From Mesaphorura yosii (lineage: Eukaryota; Arthropoda; Collembola; Poduromorpha; Tullbergiidae), in contig WIXG01000184.1 of NCBI GenBank assembly GCA_009869945.1, forward strand, positions 92,410 to 156,409: a stretch of DNA of 64,000 bases, read 5' to 3'. Shown one piece after another: positions 51,101-64,000 of the stretch (positions are counted from its first letter, which is position 1; every line of letters starts with the position of its first letter). A program made the position numbers and the translations under genes. The notes under the pieces were generated by a model, which had not been told where the DNA came from, ran no database searches, and worked only from the letters and a program-made list of their open reading frames with translations.

Positions 51101-54100
51101 TTTCATGTACTGCAAGCAGAAAGAATTCATCCGTAAACTATCATCTCATCTCGGGATCATCTCATCAAGAGTCAATCTTGTCAATGAACTCAAAATATTA
51201 TCCAACACGGCTCGCAATGATACAAACTTGAAGCTTCGGAGCTGTGTGCCCAGTTATTTGCACTCCATAAATACTCAAATTCGTGGGCTTCTGTAGCCGG
51301 CTTAAGTGTGAGGGGAAGCATTTACACAATAAATCCGAGTACGTAATATACTGCGGCACACTCAAGCAATGTTATGCTTTCGTGTATTTTGTTAACCGCT
51401 CAAATGTAAATATTCACATTTTAAACCAAAACATTTTGTCTGGCAGAATTTCTGTTTCTGCGAACGGCCGCACTCCGTCAATGCTTTAAGAGAGAACCGA
51501 ATTTTGTGGTTCAACAATTTCGGTATCAAATCATGCGTAATTGGCGTCCACGATAGAACGGATTTGCAGGGCCGTGAATCGCTTATGAATGATCCTAACC
51601 AAGTCTGCCATGCTCTAACTTCGAGACGGTTTCACGCATCCTACCGCCTTGATGCTCTTAAATACGGTTTCAATTAACCCAAATGGGTTTAACTGAAAGC
51701 CACTTTCGGAGCCACGCTCGCTCGACTCACGAAGAAAGTTAAAGTCGTGGTGCCGGGCCGAACGCAGTGGAGAGGAGGATCATGTCTAGAAAAGTTATGG
51801 AATTTCAAGGATCATCTTGAGCTTTTAATTAGTTTATACTAAAATATACTGTGCATCTTTCCGAGTCGAGTAAAATAAACTTTCGAGTGGGTCGAAACTC
51901 TCATCGAACGGGCAGAGCGCGCTGAACGACGAACTCCATGCACACTCCAGCGTGTGCAGTCTCTTTAAAATAATTACTTTTTTCTTTTGCTTTATGATGT
52001 GCGCACGGCACACGCAGATCGTGGTCGTATTTATAGCGAATCGAGTCAATGAGCAATGAGACGCGGGGCTCGGCACTCGTCTGCTTTTCCCTTCCGCACA
52101 AAGCAGCCTGCCTGAACGATTCGATCTAATCGTGCTTGCTAAATGTTTGCGAAAGTCAGGTTACTATTTTATTACTGTGTAAAGAGTCAAGTGGTAAACG
52201 AATAGGACTTAGCAGAGCAGGTTGGATCAGACTCATTCAAACACTAGCGATAGCGAGATGGAGCGCGTCATTTGTTTTATTCAATAAGCGCTGTGGGGTC
52301 GAGGCCGAGTTTGTGAAACAGTTGCAGGTTTACCGTTTCATTTACTTACTGGCTAACACTCCCGCTCGGTCGCAAGTTTCTCTCTGAACGAACTCACAAT
52401 GCACGATTTCACTTTTATCATCATCAGAGCCGTCTAAATTGGTTCATCATGGCCAAAGTGAAAGTTGTTTGCCCAAAATGCACGAGATGAAGTTCAATTC
52501 CACCCTGTACAATCTGCAGTGGCCTTTCTTTTCTGTTCGATTGTGTTTATAGGCTATAGAAGCGGCGACCGAAACTTTTTATTATTATTAGTTGGTCGGG
52601 TGCCTTGTTTTATCTCACCAGTAAAGTGAAAAGTGTCACTCACTTTACTCGCCGCCTAAGCTCTTCATGTAAATTCAATTTGTACCATCGACCTGCCGTT
52701 TTGGGTTCTGAAAAGACCTTCGATACGGTTGATTGCTTGACAGATCGATTTTTGAATTCAAATCAGGCGGAGAGCAGAGCTTCAGATTTGAGGCAGTGTA
52801 TTGTGCACTGGCCGCCCTGATTACTTGATCTTGTTGGTCTCTTTAGTGGCAAGAAAAGCAAAAAAAGATGCGCGAGGCAGGGGTCAAGTAATCACAGCTT
52901 AGGCGTCCAGCGAAGTAACACTCTATTCGTAATTCTCAAGTGGGTAAACTGCACAAAAAGGTTAGTTGACTGTCGAGCATCGGACCCAGACTTTTGTCTT
53001 ATTTTTGCGGGCTTATAAATACAAAATGATGTAGAACTAACCAAAATCTTGGCCCAGGAGAGAATCTCAACCTGTGCGTGTTGCCTACTTGCTCGCTGAA
53101 GAAAACTCAATCTCGCCTTTAGTATTTTTAGATGTGCTCACGTCGTCGCCTTTCTCTCTGATACGTCTTCATCCTTCACCTCTTTATTGGCAGCAAAATT
53201 CTTTATACTTCAGAAAGTGAAATTATTGACTTTTTGTATTGTCTTTGGTTTGTTTGTCCACTTTCTTTCCTCTCTCCCGAAACTCTTTAAACCTAAGTGA
53301 TCTTAATAACGACGTCAACTTTCATCAACAAAATTCAAAAATCGTGTATTTTTGTTCCATTTACGACCGAGTCGGAAGCACTTTGTCTTTTGATGACACA
53401 CACAAGGACGGGACCGAGGTTCTCGATGCCAAACCGTCAATGCTGCCAAAGCAGAATGAAGACTGTAAAGAAAAATCGTCACGTTTGAAAATTGGATCCC
53501 CGGTAGTTGCATGAAACTCAGGCCACCATCATCCCATTTTTATCATTCGAGAATCGGCCGATAAGGCCTGGCCAGTGGTGTTAGATTTCATTGAAATTAC
53601 ACGCGAATGATACACATTATAATTTGTATGCTTATAATGAAATTCAATGCATGCATCACGAAGATTGGCTGATGAAGTTGCGATTAACTGAAGGGTGATT
53701 GTATCAACGCCTCAAAATGAGTTCTTGCTCCGTTCTGCTGCTGCAATGAACTAGACAGCGAGCACAGCGCGCACGCGTAGGCTTTCCTTGTAGCACACGG
53801 TGCCGGAACTGTCGTCCTCTTAAATGGACATGGACGAAGTAAGACTCTGGTGATGTGAGTCTTAAGTAAAAACCATCCACCTTTTCGGAAGGGTTGCATT
53901 TGAGGCGAAAGATGTGCTTGCCTGTTGTATCGAGAATTCGGGAACAAAATATAAGAAAGTGTATTCCATATTTTGAAAGAGAAAATGAGAGATCTTGGTG
54001 AAGTGGCTGAAGCCTAAAGCGCACGAGCACGGCGCACAGGCAGAATTAGGCTTTAGACTGTTTCCGGGTTTTTCCTCATTTTAGCTCTACTGCACGTATA

Positions 54101-57100
54101 CATCAATTCCCGGGATCACCTTTCCTCAGTTTTCAATATTCCATTCAACCACGCACTCGTCTTTCACTTCATCTCTTCCGTCCGCTCGACGCGCACCGCT
54201 TCTCAGTCGCAGTCGCTCTTTCATCTTTCCTGTCGCTTGAGTTGAGGAAAAAGCAATATTTCGTGTGACAATTTCTTCCCCTTTGTGACATTTTCGTGAA
54301 ACTTTTCTTTGTGGCCGCATTTTATTGGGAGAAGTTCAATACAAGACTTTTGACATGAATCCATTTTAGGTCAGCGATGAGACAAGACGGGCACATTTGA
54401 GACTTGATACTTTGAGAAAGTGCTTCGGTTTTTCTGGTAAGTTTGTGTCTTGAATTCTCTTTCGAATTTTGGTTACTTGCGTTAAGTTCTAAATCTGAAC
54501 GAATCTTGAATCTGAATCTTGGCGTTGGCGTTTGCCAAAATTGAAACACAAGAGACTGGCCTTACTACCTGTATTTGAAATTCACCTCGTATCTGAAAGT
54601 TTGGTTGTTGAGACACACTCTTGAAGCTTTAACGCACACACTTGTTGCTCAACTCCCAGCTCGGCACTCGTAAATATGAAATGCCTCGCTTTTCTTCAGA
54701 GTAAAATTTGAAATGTTTATTGATACCATATCAAAGACGATACGAATACTTCCGTTAAAGTTTTCTTCATTCGTTGTGTTGCGCTCTTCATGGAAAAATG
54801 CTTACAACAGAAAAAAGGAAACCGACAGATAATTCGATTCACTTCAACTAAATTTAGTTTAGCCACATCACGCGTAATCTGATTCTGATTCCTATAATCT
54901 CATCCCATCTGACGACAGCGCTAATTTACTAATACGTTGCTGAACCACGAGACAGACTTGACTCTCTTGCTTTGAGCGTTTTACTATCGTCTAACTGTCA
55001 AATTTCGTCTAATCATTACATTAATTGCATTACTTCGAAGCATGACAATTCTCTATGATTTTCATTCAACTTGCAATGCTACAACGTTTACATGGCAACT
55101 TCGTGGTGTCTACAGTTCGCCAGTTCCTTGCGAGCAAAGATTTACCACAGCATTTCTCCCTTCTTCTCCGTAAAAGATTATTCCAACTATTCACTGCGCT
55201 ACCTTTGAGACTTCCCATCTCCTGTTTGTAGCGAAGTGATCGCAGACGCTGCGCTATGTGGAGATGAAAAGAATTGCCAAAGGCTCATAACTTATAACTG
55301 TATACTTTTAAGTTGGAATCTGCATCGCACTCGATCGCTTTGAATAATAGCGATTTAACTTCGAAGGTTCTTTCGCACGAAAAATACTACAGATTAAATC
55401 TTGTCAGTGCCACGTCACGCAGTGTCGTGGAGTGGAATGGAGTGTATTTGCATGCAAGTCAGATCAATGAATCGATCACCATTGACTGATCAATTGATAC
55501 TATAGGTACTATTCGATGATAGAAACAGTAGCATTGAGGATTAACTCAAGCCTCTTAAACCAGAATTTGACTTCATGCCATGAACACCCGCTATTCACCC
55601 GTTTCTGTGACACCACGTTCAATTACGTGAGATATCAATTACGAATGTTGCGAGAATCGAACAGTTCAGACTAAAAGTAGATGCAGCCTTTACGAATTTT
55701 TAATAGCGACGATTTTTTTTTCGTAATTACGAAGTCAAGCAGAAATTTCCATAAGTCCAGCAAACTTTTCTTTCTCGAGAGATTATTATTTCATATTTCG
55801 TAAACATGGAATTGAGATCTATTATGCCATACTTTTGCACGTAAACGACTCATTTGCTTTGACTCTCATCCATCTCGCCACGAGCGTTTGTGCATTGACT
55901 CTTTGAGACTTGACGACAAAAGCAAAACATAATGATCGCGAATAATATAAGAATCTTCTAATGATCTGAAATTATGTCGCAAGTTTCCAGCAGAATTTTG
56001 CTGGCTTCGCTGAAGTTTTCTATTTCCCCGTGCAGAATGCCACGATAATAGGAATAATGACTTTAAAGTTCTCTTGTGCAGTGCTCGAGCCATTGTGCAA
56101 TTTGGGACACTCACTAATCAAAGTGGGAGAAAAAATGTGAAAGGTTATTCGCCAGTCTGCCCGGAGTTGCTTCATTGTACGTTGCGCTCCGACTTCCCAG
56201 GCACGCAGAGTTTATTTATTGTACGCAAGAACAGACCATAAAAGCTGCACGAAGATCCCGTAATGAAGATACATTTCTGCACTTTTGGCCTAAGATTCAA
56301 TGAAATAGACATGCTTAATGGCAGTAAGCCGGAGACTGGCAAGCCTCAGTCATCAGCTCGCTTCCCACCACACAGCATATTAATAGCATCTCAGGATTGG
56401 GCGTCGAGGAGCTTTTTCTAGTCAGAAGTGAGAGAAAGGGTTGCTGGATTTCATTATAAAGTGGAAGCTTAGTCCGAAAAAGTCTCTGAACTAGTTTTAT
56501 GTGCCGTTGCCTATTCCCTGTACTGCTGCTGAAACTACGACTGAGTAGAAGTTCTAGTTCTGGAACCTGTACTAATAAAATAATGAAGCAGAAGCAACAG
56601 GCGATACTCAGGCCAGGCGCAGAGTGTGGTTGCTCCTTTCCGCAACTTTCTGGAAACTATTTCTTAACGGCTGGCCATAGCTCTCAAGATATACTTCATA
56701 TTACTAGACTAAACTTGCAGAGACGCCTGTTGCTGTTGAACCATTTTTACGACAATCACCGTCAAGTTTCATGTGCTTTCACGAATTTTGATGTACGTGT
56801 ACATAGGAGAAGAAACACGTGAGATGAAACGTCTTCGTGTCAGGCACTGCGCGGTGCATGACTCTTCAACAAGGAAGTTTAGTCCTCTCTACCAGAAACA
56901 TGTGTGTTATTCTGGTTTCCTCCCCGTCTTCGTCTCTTCTTCCCTCAGAAAACTCTTTTTTACTGCAAAGCTCGCACTTTATTGATTGTCTTACTTTCCG
57001 AGGTGGACATGTTCGTACTTTCAGGTCGAATAAACTTTGAATGAACATAATAGAATTTTAATGCAGTTAATGGAGATTGCCGCGGTCGTTTTGCCTGCAT

Positions 57101-60100
57101 TCTCAGGTGCGGTCTCGTCGAGACGACTCGCGCTGTCGCGTACTTGGAAAGTCATATTATTATGACTACACGGCCGCAGGAACAAGGAATGAATGTGATG
57201 CTGCATAGATTAAGGAAGTAAATGCAGGAAGATGCGAAGAGCAAGTGTAGCAATTTGCTGTTTTCCTCTTCCGCTTTCCTTGACGTGAAGAGTAAAATAA
57301 GGAAAACAATTTCGTGTTTTGTGCTTTCAAGAATACGACCACATGAACGGGCATGACAATAGGGAAAATACATTAAAATCTTGAGTATGGAAGTCCGTAA
57401 AAACTAAGTCGGTCAAGTATTGAGTAAACTGAAGTGGAAAAAGTTCGTTATCAATGAAGTGCCTGCGGCCCTTGCCTTCGATGTCCAAAGGTCAAAGTTG
57501 ATACTGAAAGTTTTCCTCTTGACATTCCTTGGCAAGGAGAAATATGATATTGAATTAAATCCAAACTTCGTAAATGTGTGTTGTGTGCGGTTGATGCGTA
57601 AAGTGGAAGGAATCGTATTCATTCGCGGATCGAATGAATGCAAGACCTGCCCGGAAGAACTTTGGTCCAGGCTTGACCTTCGACGAACTGCTTCTTTTAC
57701 ATTAACAGAATTGGAAAAATATGGTGGAGGCAGAAGTGAAATACAATGCCATGTCACATTCGCTGTTCGAAGTGCATGCTGAATGTAGACTCATCCTTGC
57801 AGAATTCAATCTCAATTCGTCTGGATTCACTTTCTATTTGCGAGACGACGAGTGTATGCGTCTGTCGATTCAAGTTGTTACTTACATTTCTATTAACAAA
57901 TTACAATTACGCGTGTGCGAGTGAGTGGAGAATGAATTAGCATTTCCTTTCCATTCAGAGTTCCGCATTGTGCAAGACGGGAGGCTTTCTCAGACTGGAA
58001 AGTGGAAATTTGCTTCTTCCTCTCTCGCCTTTCTGTACACAAGTTCTTGTCTTGTAGAAAACTCATCACTTCGAACGAATGAAAGGAAGTGAGTAAATGG
58101 AGTGTTTGGCTTTGCATCCACCAGAGACTTTCACGGTTTGTGTATAATTTTGTGTTGGTGGACTATTTCGCTACGACGTAACAGGCAGCAGGCCACGTTG
58201 CCTTGTCATTTTCTTCCTATTGAAATCAGAAATGGCATTGATAAGTGCACATGTAGTGAAGCAGTACAACTAAATATTGCAGTATCGCATCAATCAAAGG
58301 ACTCAAACAGATTCTCGACTCTGCTGGTACAGGCGAGTCTCGACGGAGGTGGAGTCTGACGAGATGATGGAAATAAGACGAATCGCAAGGAGACGACATC
58401 CGCAGTAGTCATCATCCTCGTCGCGCTTTGTTGGTGGTGTTGCAATATATTTAAGAAATGAGTCAATCGAGACCAGTTTCTTACACTTAGTACCTCGTGT
58501 ACAACTTGAATGGAAATATGAAAATATATTAATAACAGGAGAGAAAAAGAAACCCCATTAAATGCAAGAGCGTAGGGCGGGTACGCAAGACTCCAGAAGG
58601 CTATGCACAAATTCTTATTATTCCATGTATGCATTCATTCCACACTATATTTCATTTCTCTCCTCCACCGTCTTTCACTTCACTTTCTCCTTTCTCTCCC
58701 GCACTGCGCTCGGGCTCTAATTTTCGTCCCATATTTTCCCGACAACAAAAACGAGAAGAAAAAGGAGCCGAAAGAAGTATAAAAAATTAGGAGAATGAGA
58801 TGTGAGTGAAAGGCTTTCCGTGTAACGTAAAGAACCTCAGCGTAAGTGGCATACATATTAGTATTTTTTATTAAGTAAAGAAGCGGAGAAAAAATTATAT
58901 TTTATTGTCGCTGTCGTCTCTCATTCGATGCATATTTATAATTTTCTGCTCACGGTCCGACATAATGCTCTGGAATCGAATTCGGATGACTGAGACAAGA
59001 TCAGGATTCCTTTCAGGACGCACTGACGATGAGGCGCTCTTTGAGTCCAAATTAGAGGGCACGAGGAGCAAACAGCAGCAGAGAATGGAAGGATTACTCT
59101 GATTATTCGGTTTGTGTGTAATATATGTGGATCTCTTTGTCATCTTGTAATTTCATGAATACTGTGTTGGAAACCGGAGTTGCACCAGTAATAAGCATGT
59201 GTTCATTTGTGGTGAATTGTGAAGGAATCCAAGATTAAATTATCATTTACAACTCGGGCATATTTCCCAATTCAGAACGCCGTGATTCTAATCGAATCAG
59301 AGTTCACAGATTCAGATTCGTGAAAATCTGAATGACTCGAATCAGAACGGACAAGTGACAAGGACGCGAAATTCATTAATTGGGCACGGAAGCTGTTTTA
59401 GTTGTTAGCAAACGTTCTGTAGATGAAAAGGCGCTTGCAAATAACTGAGCACGTGTACAGAAGTTTTATTGGAACCAGCTTTGCAGTACGTTGTAGCGTG
59501 TAAATGATTATTTTTGAAATATTCCTCGGCTCAGAAAGTTTTATCAAGCAATTGCATTTTTATTTCAGGTTACGAGATGAATTCACAAACTAGAGTTGAC
59601 AGAAATGGCAAACTCCGGTCTCGATCGAGACAGGAGGCAGACATAATCATGGTTGTTGCAGACGAAGCTCTTCTCCGCACTACCTTCGCCTGTGGGAGCT
59701 ACGCGCGAGTCCAAAGGGCGATGATGATGTTGAAAACAAAAGAAGACAGATCCTTTTAGATACAGCAGGTGGGAAGGTGGGATTTTGGAATATTTTCCTT
59801 TGTGTAGCTGAGCGAACAACAGAGAAAAGCAAAGAACACAACACGAACGCGGGAACAAGAAGCAATGAAGCACTGAATTCGGGAGAAGAAAGAATTTTTG
59901 AAGAGAAAGTAATAATAAGTGATGATGACGGCATAAAAAAGGAACTTCCAAAACAGGTACACATTTTACCTCTCTCCGTGCTTCGCGACATCGCGTCTCA
60001 CTTTCCCTTCAGCGTGCAGGTGGGCAATATTTTATGATGTCTTTCTTTGTGCCGCTACATGTCTGTGCGTCTAAAATATCATTTCATTTCCTGTGGTGCT

Positions 60101-62702
60101 CTTCTGTAGTTCCACGTCTACCACTTCTCGATGCATATCGCTTACTTCGCGTTTTGATATTTAGATCTGGATCAAAGGAGAAGAAGGAATTCTAGCCGAG
60201 ACTTGCGTAACTTTACTCAAACGTGATCAAACCATTTATTGTGTACAGCCACGCGCCAAACACCAAGGCAGGGCAGCACAAAGTGCGAGCTCGAGATTAT
60301 TTCGTCAAGATTGATCGAACAAGTTAACAAAGAGCAGGCACATAGGATGTCTAAGCATAGCCAGCAGTGAATGGGTCTTAATTGATTGACAAATTACTCT
60401 CGAGTTTGTGTATTATGTTCAAGTTCGTGGCAACTGCACCCAGACAGACAGAAAACACAAGGAAATCGCAACCGAGAGACGATGCACCCTTGCAACGAGA
60501 TCAGGAAATGACTTATAGCGAATGTTTTCCTAGAAACCATAAATCTGCCTTCAATACTCCAGTATTTATAAATTCGGTCAGGCATGGCGTCCTTGTGCAT
60601 TTATCTTTCTCCTGTGCCATGTATCTGTTGTGTACTACGGTGGCAGATTAAATTAGGCTTTGTTGTATCGTAGTTGTGGCTTATCTGCCAATGTGCTTGC
60701 AGTGCAGTGCACTACAGAAACTCTAGACTCACTGTATCAGTTCGCGTGCTGCTGCTCCGACACCTGTCTTCGGAATTGCACTTGGTTAGGATCTCAGAGC
60801 AGTGCAACTGCACGCGATGCAAGCTACAGCTTCACAATGTATTAGTCTTATACTTGGCTTGGTCACTTTAACCTCAATCATAGTTTTACTGTTTTCCCAC
60901 AACTCAGTGCTTCCAGTCACTGCATGCGCTTTTTATCGAGTCTGCCTGAGCGAGAGTCTCGAGAGAATCAAAGTCTGGTATAAAAGTGGCTTACAAGGCA
61001 CAACAGGTATTCGACCCGAGTCTGCGACTGCCGTGCTGCCGCGAGCTGCGCTTGTGTGTCGCGGCAGAGCAGGCAGACTGATCGGTGTTGGAACAATCCG
61101 GTGGAAGAGAAAGTAGAATCAGGATCCAATAACATAATGGATCATTCAGACCACTCTTGTTTTCCTGGTTGTATTCTCTTTCAGCCCAATTGCTGCCTGC
61201 ATCCTGCCTTCGCAGTATTCTTCTGCCATACTAGTCAAGATGGAGAAAAAAGCCGGAGTAGAAGAAACAAGAGGAATAAGCCATCAATCTACCCGCCGCC
61301 ACCGAGACTCATGTTTAAGGCAATGGCTTAACACTTCTTGTATACTTCGGGTTTTTGCGATTTACGAACCGTTTGCACATTTCCTGCCTTGTATTTGGTT
61401 CGTTGTCGTTGAAACCTGCAAGATGCGAGATTTTTTCATCACGAGCATTGCTGGCGCCGCACCACTCTGTCAGACACCTTCTGTGAGTTGTGGCTGTTCA
61501 ACGCAGTGGTTTCCATTGTTCAAGATTTATGTTTATACATGCAGCCAACGAAGGAGAAGACTCACCCAACAGGCCGAATGCCTGAGCTGCAGAAAACTAT
61601 CAACCGACTTAAGCCCTTCTCTAATTAGTCCACGTTGCAGAGAGAAAAGACAGGCCGTGCAGCCGCATTTCCTAATTTATAGTTAAGCTTTTTTAAATTG
61701 AATTCTAAGCTACGATCCTTGTGCCAATTTCTATGCAAATAATTAAATTTAAAATTTGCCTGTTGTAGCGTTGTTTCGTGAGCAGTATAGTGAAATTTAC
61801 TATTGTCGTCGTCGTTGCTTCTTTGACTGAGCGGAGTGCAGAATAAAATTTTAGCGTGTCCATCAAAAATTGTCAGTGATGTCCTGGCTGAAATTCGCTG
61901 TCCAGCCACTTATATGATGAGCAAGCTTAAAGATGCAGCACAATGGACTATTAACAGAATGTTGAACATTTCAGTAAACATTTTTATATTGCCTCCTTCG
62001 AACCTCACCCTTCATAGGCATGGTTTATGGTGAGTATTATTAGATGTTTTTTTTATGTGAAACGGCATTCGGGGAATATTAAGAATAAATCTTGACTTTT
62101 ATGGTTTTTCTAAAGTAATGTCATAAAGTAATGCCATATTCCAGACAGCCCCTGTCTCATAAAAGGCCATGGCACAGAAATCTTGTGAAAGAATGGTGTA
62201 ATAATGTTATACGCCTTTCCGTACTGCGAAACCGCGATGTCATCCCAATAGTCCCTGAAACAACAAGTGTTTTCGCTGCGGGATGGAATGAGTTCCTCGG
62301 AAGATTCATATTTTAACAAGAAGATTCAATTCTGCATCTATCTCACGCTGTTCAATACGAATGCGAAAACGAAAATCTGGTGGTGGGCCTTTTCTTGTAT
62401 TAGAAGGAATGCAGAGTTGAGAAGGGCTTCTGATTCTTACGTCTGTAAGCATGCCTCGCCATATCGTCGTTTCATCTCGCCAAATGGGAGAGCAGGTACA
62501 AGCAACGACTCGTACATTCATATGTAATCCGATTTGCAAAAATCCCTGCGTTCTCTGCTGCCTCGGTTTCAGTCGACTAGAAAACAAAGCAGGTGTTTAC
62601 ATAAACATTGAATCGGAGGGGCGGCTCGAAAACCTAATTGCCAAGAATTATGCTCCAATCAGCGCCAATTGAAATGGAGAAGAATTAGCAGTATGATCGT
62701 CA
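48106..62702. other. Gene-free stretch upstream of the otopetrin 3' end
   Basis: I find no supportable exon in these 14.6 kb. Candidate open frames such as 57420-57782 (+, 120 codons) and 61240-61686 (+, 148 codons) have no recognisable domain, no initiation or splice context I trust, and overlap comparable frames on the other strand. A cluster of short palindromes around GATTC/GAATC lies at 59284-59340. Confidence 0.45.
59284..59346. repeat. Cluster of short palindromes (GAATC/GATTC)
   Basis: GATTCTAATCGAATC (59284-59298) is an imperfect palindrome. TTCAGATT (59311-59318) and AATCTGAA (59325-59332) form an 8-bp stem with a 6-nt loop. TCGAATCAGA recurs at each side. It may be a small fold or simply related short words in AT-rich DNA. 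Confidence 0.3.
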
Positions 62703-62708
62703 TTTATT
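62703..62708 (-). promoter_or_regulatory. Candidate otopetrin polyadenylation signal
   Basis: AATAAA on the minus strand lies about 276 bp beyond the otopetrin stop codon. It is the best canonical hexamer I found downstream of the stop. Confidence 0.45.
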
Positions 62709-62983
62709 CAAATGCATTCTAGCAGGTATTTGTACTGAATCTTTAACTCACGCTTTGCATCAAAGTGTTTACAGCTTACAGCTTACGGTGTAAGATTTCC
62801 GAATTAATGGCGGCTGCAGTTTATAAATACGAGATTCACGAGAAAAATTCTCGAGGACGTGTCTAACTTTTTACAGATACTTCAAGAGTTTTCAGAGGAT
62901 ACAGGCAACAAGCACGCAGACACTGCCACTGATAAGTAATGCGTACAATAAATAGGGTTAAAAATAGAGGAAGGAAGTGACCG

Positions 62984-64000
62984 TTAGTCACCGGCTTCAT
63001 ACGCTGATTTCCAGATGTCCACGAGGCAGACAGATGAGTGAAATCTGTAGAAGAGCGTGAGTGGCAGAGTCATGTGGCTCAGCAGAGTCCACAGAATCGA
63101 CCCGTAAAACGAAATTTGTTCATGTTGCACGTAGGCTGATTTGATTTCGAACGTCTCGATAATCCACATTGCGATATTGCAAACAATGAGAAATGTGATC
63201 AGCTCTCGTCCAGGCTTCTCTTGTCGAAGACGCTCTGTGTTGCTGCAACGGCGGAGTCCGTCAATGATGCACGGCGTCTGAAGAATTACTTGAATTACCT
63301 GCCATGAGGTAAAAATTGGCAACGGTCAATTTAAAGCTATTTCGGTAACCATGAAGCCAAATTTAGCAATCAAGTTCAGCTCCTCAATTTTACATTTTTA
63401 TGCTACAGATATTTCATGATTTTGTGTTATTTATAGCTTGGTCAGTTCTTTGTTAAGTGTTTGAATTCCAGCGTGGGACGATAAAGAACGTCTGAAAATA
63501 TTACACTGAGCATAACTCTATTTCAACATGAAGCATTTACCTGAAGCGTGCAAACGACGATCGCGTACAGGTCGTGATGGGCCATCGCGGGCACGACGGT
63601 GAAGATGGTGTACAGGAAGAAGGACGGCAGACAGAAGAAGAGGAGAAGATCGTCGAGGAGGGAGACTGGATTCATGTTCACATCCAGCTTCGTGATTTGC
63701 CGATACGCGACCAGTACAGTTATTATCATAAGAATAAGCAGCGCCGCTTGCGAAGTGAGGTTAACCCACTGCGCCGCAAAGCCACTACTCGAGTCGTCTA
63801 GAGCGATATAGAATATGATTACGCTCACGACCGTGCCCACAAGAACCAAAAGACCAGCAAACAGGCCCTTGTTTGCCGAGTGACAATCGGCGTGAATGAC
63901 CAAGTGGTTGGTGAAGCTTAAGGGAGGGAAATCGCGGTGCGTGCCCGAATCAGTCGAAGACTGCAGGCGAAATCTGCGTCTTCGCTGGCTGGACTCTCCC
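62984..64000 (-). CDS. Otop: Otopetrin proton channel, C-terminal part (5' end outside the window)
   Basis: Otopetrins are plasma-membrane proton-selective channels with 12 membrane segments; insect members mediate acid taste and other acid sensing. Two minus-strand exons are visible: 63541 to beyond 64000, and 63298-62984 with the TAA stop at 62986-62984. They join in frame as CTLQ|VIQVILQTP across a 242-bp GT-AG intron. The 257 visible residues cover the C-domain, with about six hydrophobic segments: LFAGLLVLVGTVVSVIIFYI, TSQAALLILMIITVLVAYRQ, LLLFFCLPSFFLYTIFTVVP, the segment across the splice junction, ELITFLIVCNIAMWIIETFE and SILWTLLSHMTLPLTLFYRF. Family blocks seen are ADCHSANKGLF, LDDLLLFF, IIDGLRRCSN, KPGRELITFLIV and HSSVCLVDIWKSAYE. 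The region before HADCHS (RRRRFRLQSSTDSG) is probably the charged linker before TM7, and the frame stays open to the window edge. The specific paralogue cannot be told from this half. Confidence 0.92.

Noticed and set aside
57420..57782. 120-codon plus-strand open frame with a similar-length frame on the opposite strand
   Set aside because: Two overlapping opposite frames of equal length with no homology are expected by chance in this amount of DNA.
61240..61686. 148-codon plus-strand open frame
   Set aside because: No family resemblance, poor start context and no supporting splice sites; the Cys-rich look is not organised into a known finger or knot pattern.

Overview
The window is invertebrate nuclear DNA, most likely from an arthropod. 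It has spliced genes with GT-AG introns, AATAAA polyadenylation signals, long non-coding stretches, and no operons or bacterial-type genes. The MOB2 core (KARRKEKD start, VAAPQYIDYVMTF block) and the otopetrin look arthropod-like to me, but I cannot name the order or species from sequence alone. About 6.4 kb of the 64 kb (roughly 10%) is coding sequence I can support.

Layout: 1-9482 has no recognisable gene. From 9483 to about 25.0 kb lies MOB2 (+), with two candidate alternative first coding exons (9483-9805 and 20594-21051) joining the same five downstream exons (22111-23505). SF3A2 (+, 25795-27076) follows about 2.3 kb later, with a probable 5'UTR intron and a terminal exon that is easy to miss. 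RpL27A (-, 29686-28829) converges on SF3A2. The 1.6 kb between their 3' ends holds a foldback element and a C/T-rich tract. BCAS3/rudhira (+, 33577-37462) lies head-to-head with RpL27A across about 3.7 kb. A 25-kb stretch from 37463 to about 62.7 kb has no gene I can support; its clearest structure is a 273-bp TA-flanked inverted-repeat element (MITE-like) at 47833-48105. The window ends inside an otopetrin proton-channel gene (-) whose last two coding exons (63541-64000 and 62984-63298) encode the C-terminal half of the channel.

The genes are unrelated in function: an NDR-kinase co-activator, a U2 snRNP splicing factor, a large-subunit ribosomal protein, a PROPPIN-like cytoskeleton/autophagy protein and an ion channel. 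I see no sign that they form a system. Exon structures were built by hand from reading frame, splice dinucleotides and phase. In the four complete genes every junction preserves frame. RpL27A comes out at exactly 148 aa, the length of the human protein.

I found no novel multi-gene system, CRISPR array, rRNA or tRNA gene. The observations most worth following up are the two phase-matched MOB2 first exons, the SF3A2 terminal exon whose splice donor overlaps the proximal stop codon, the MITE-like element, and the foldback element between SF3A2 and RpL27A.
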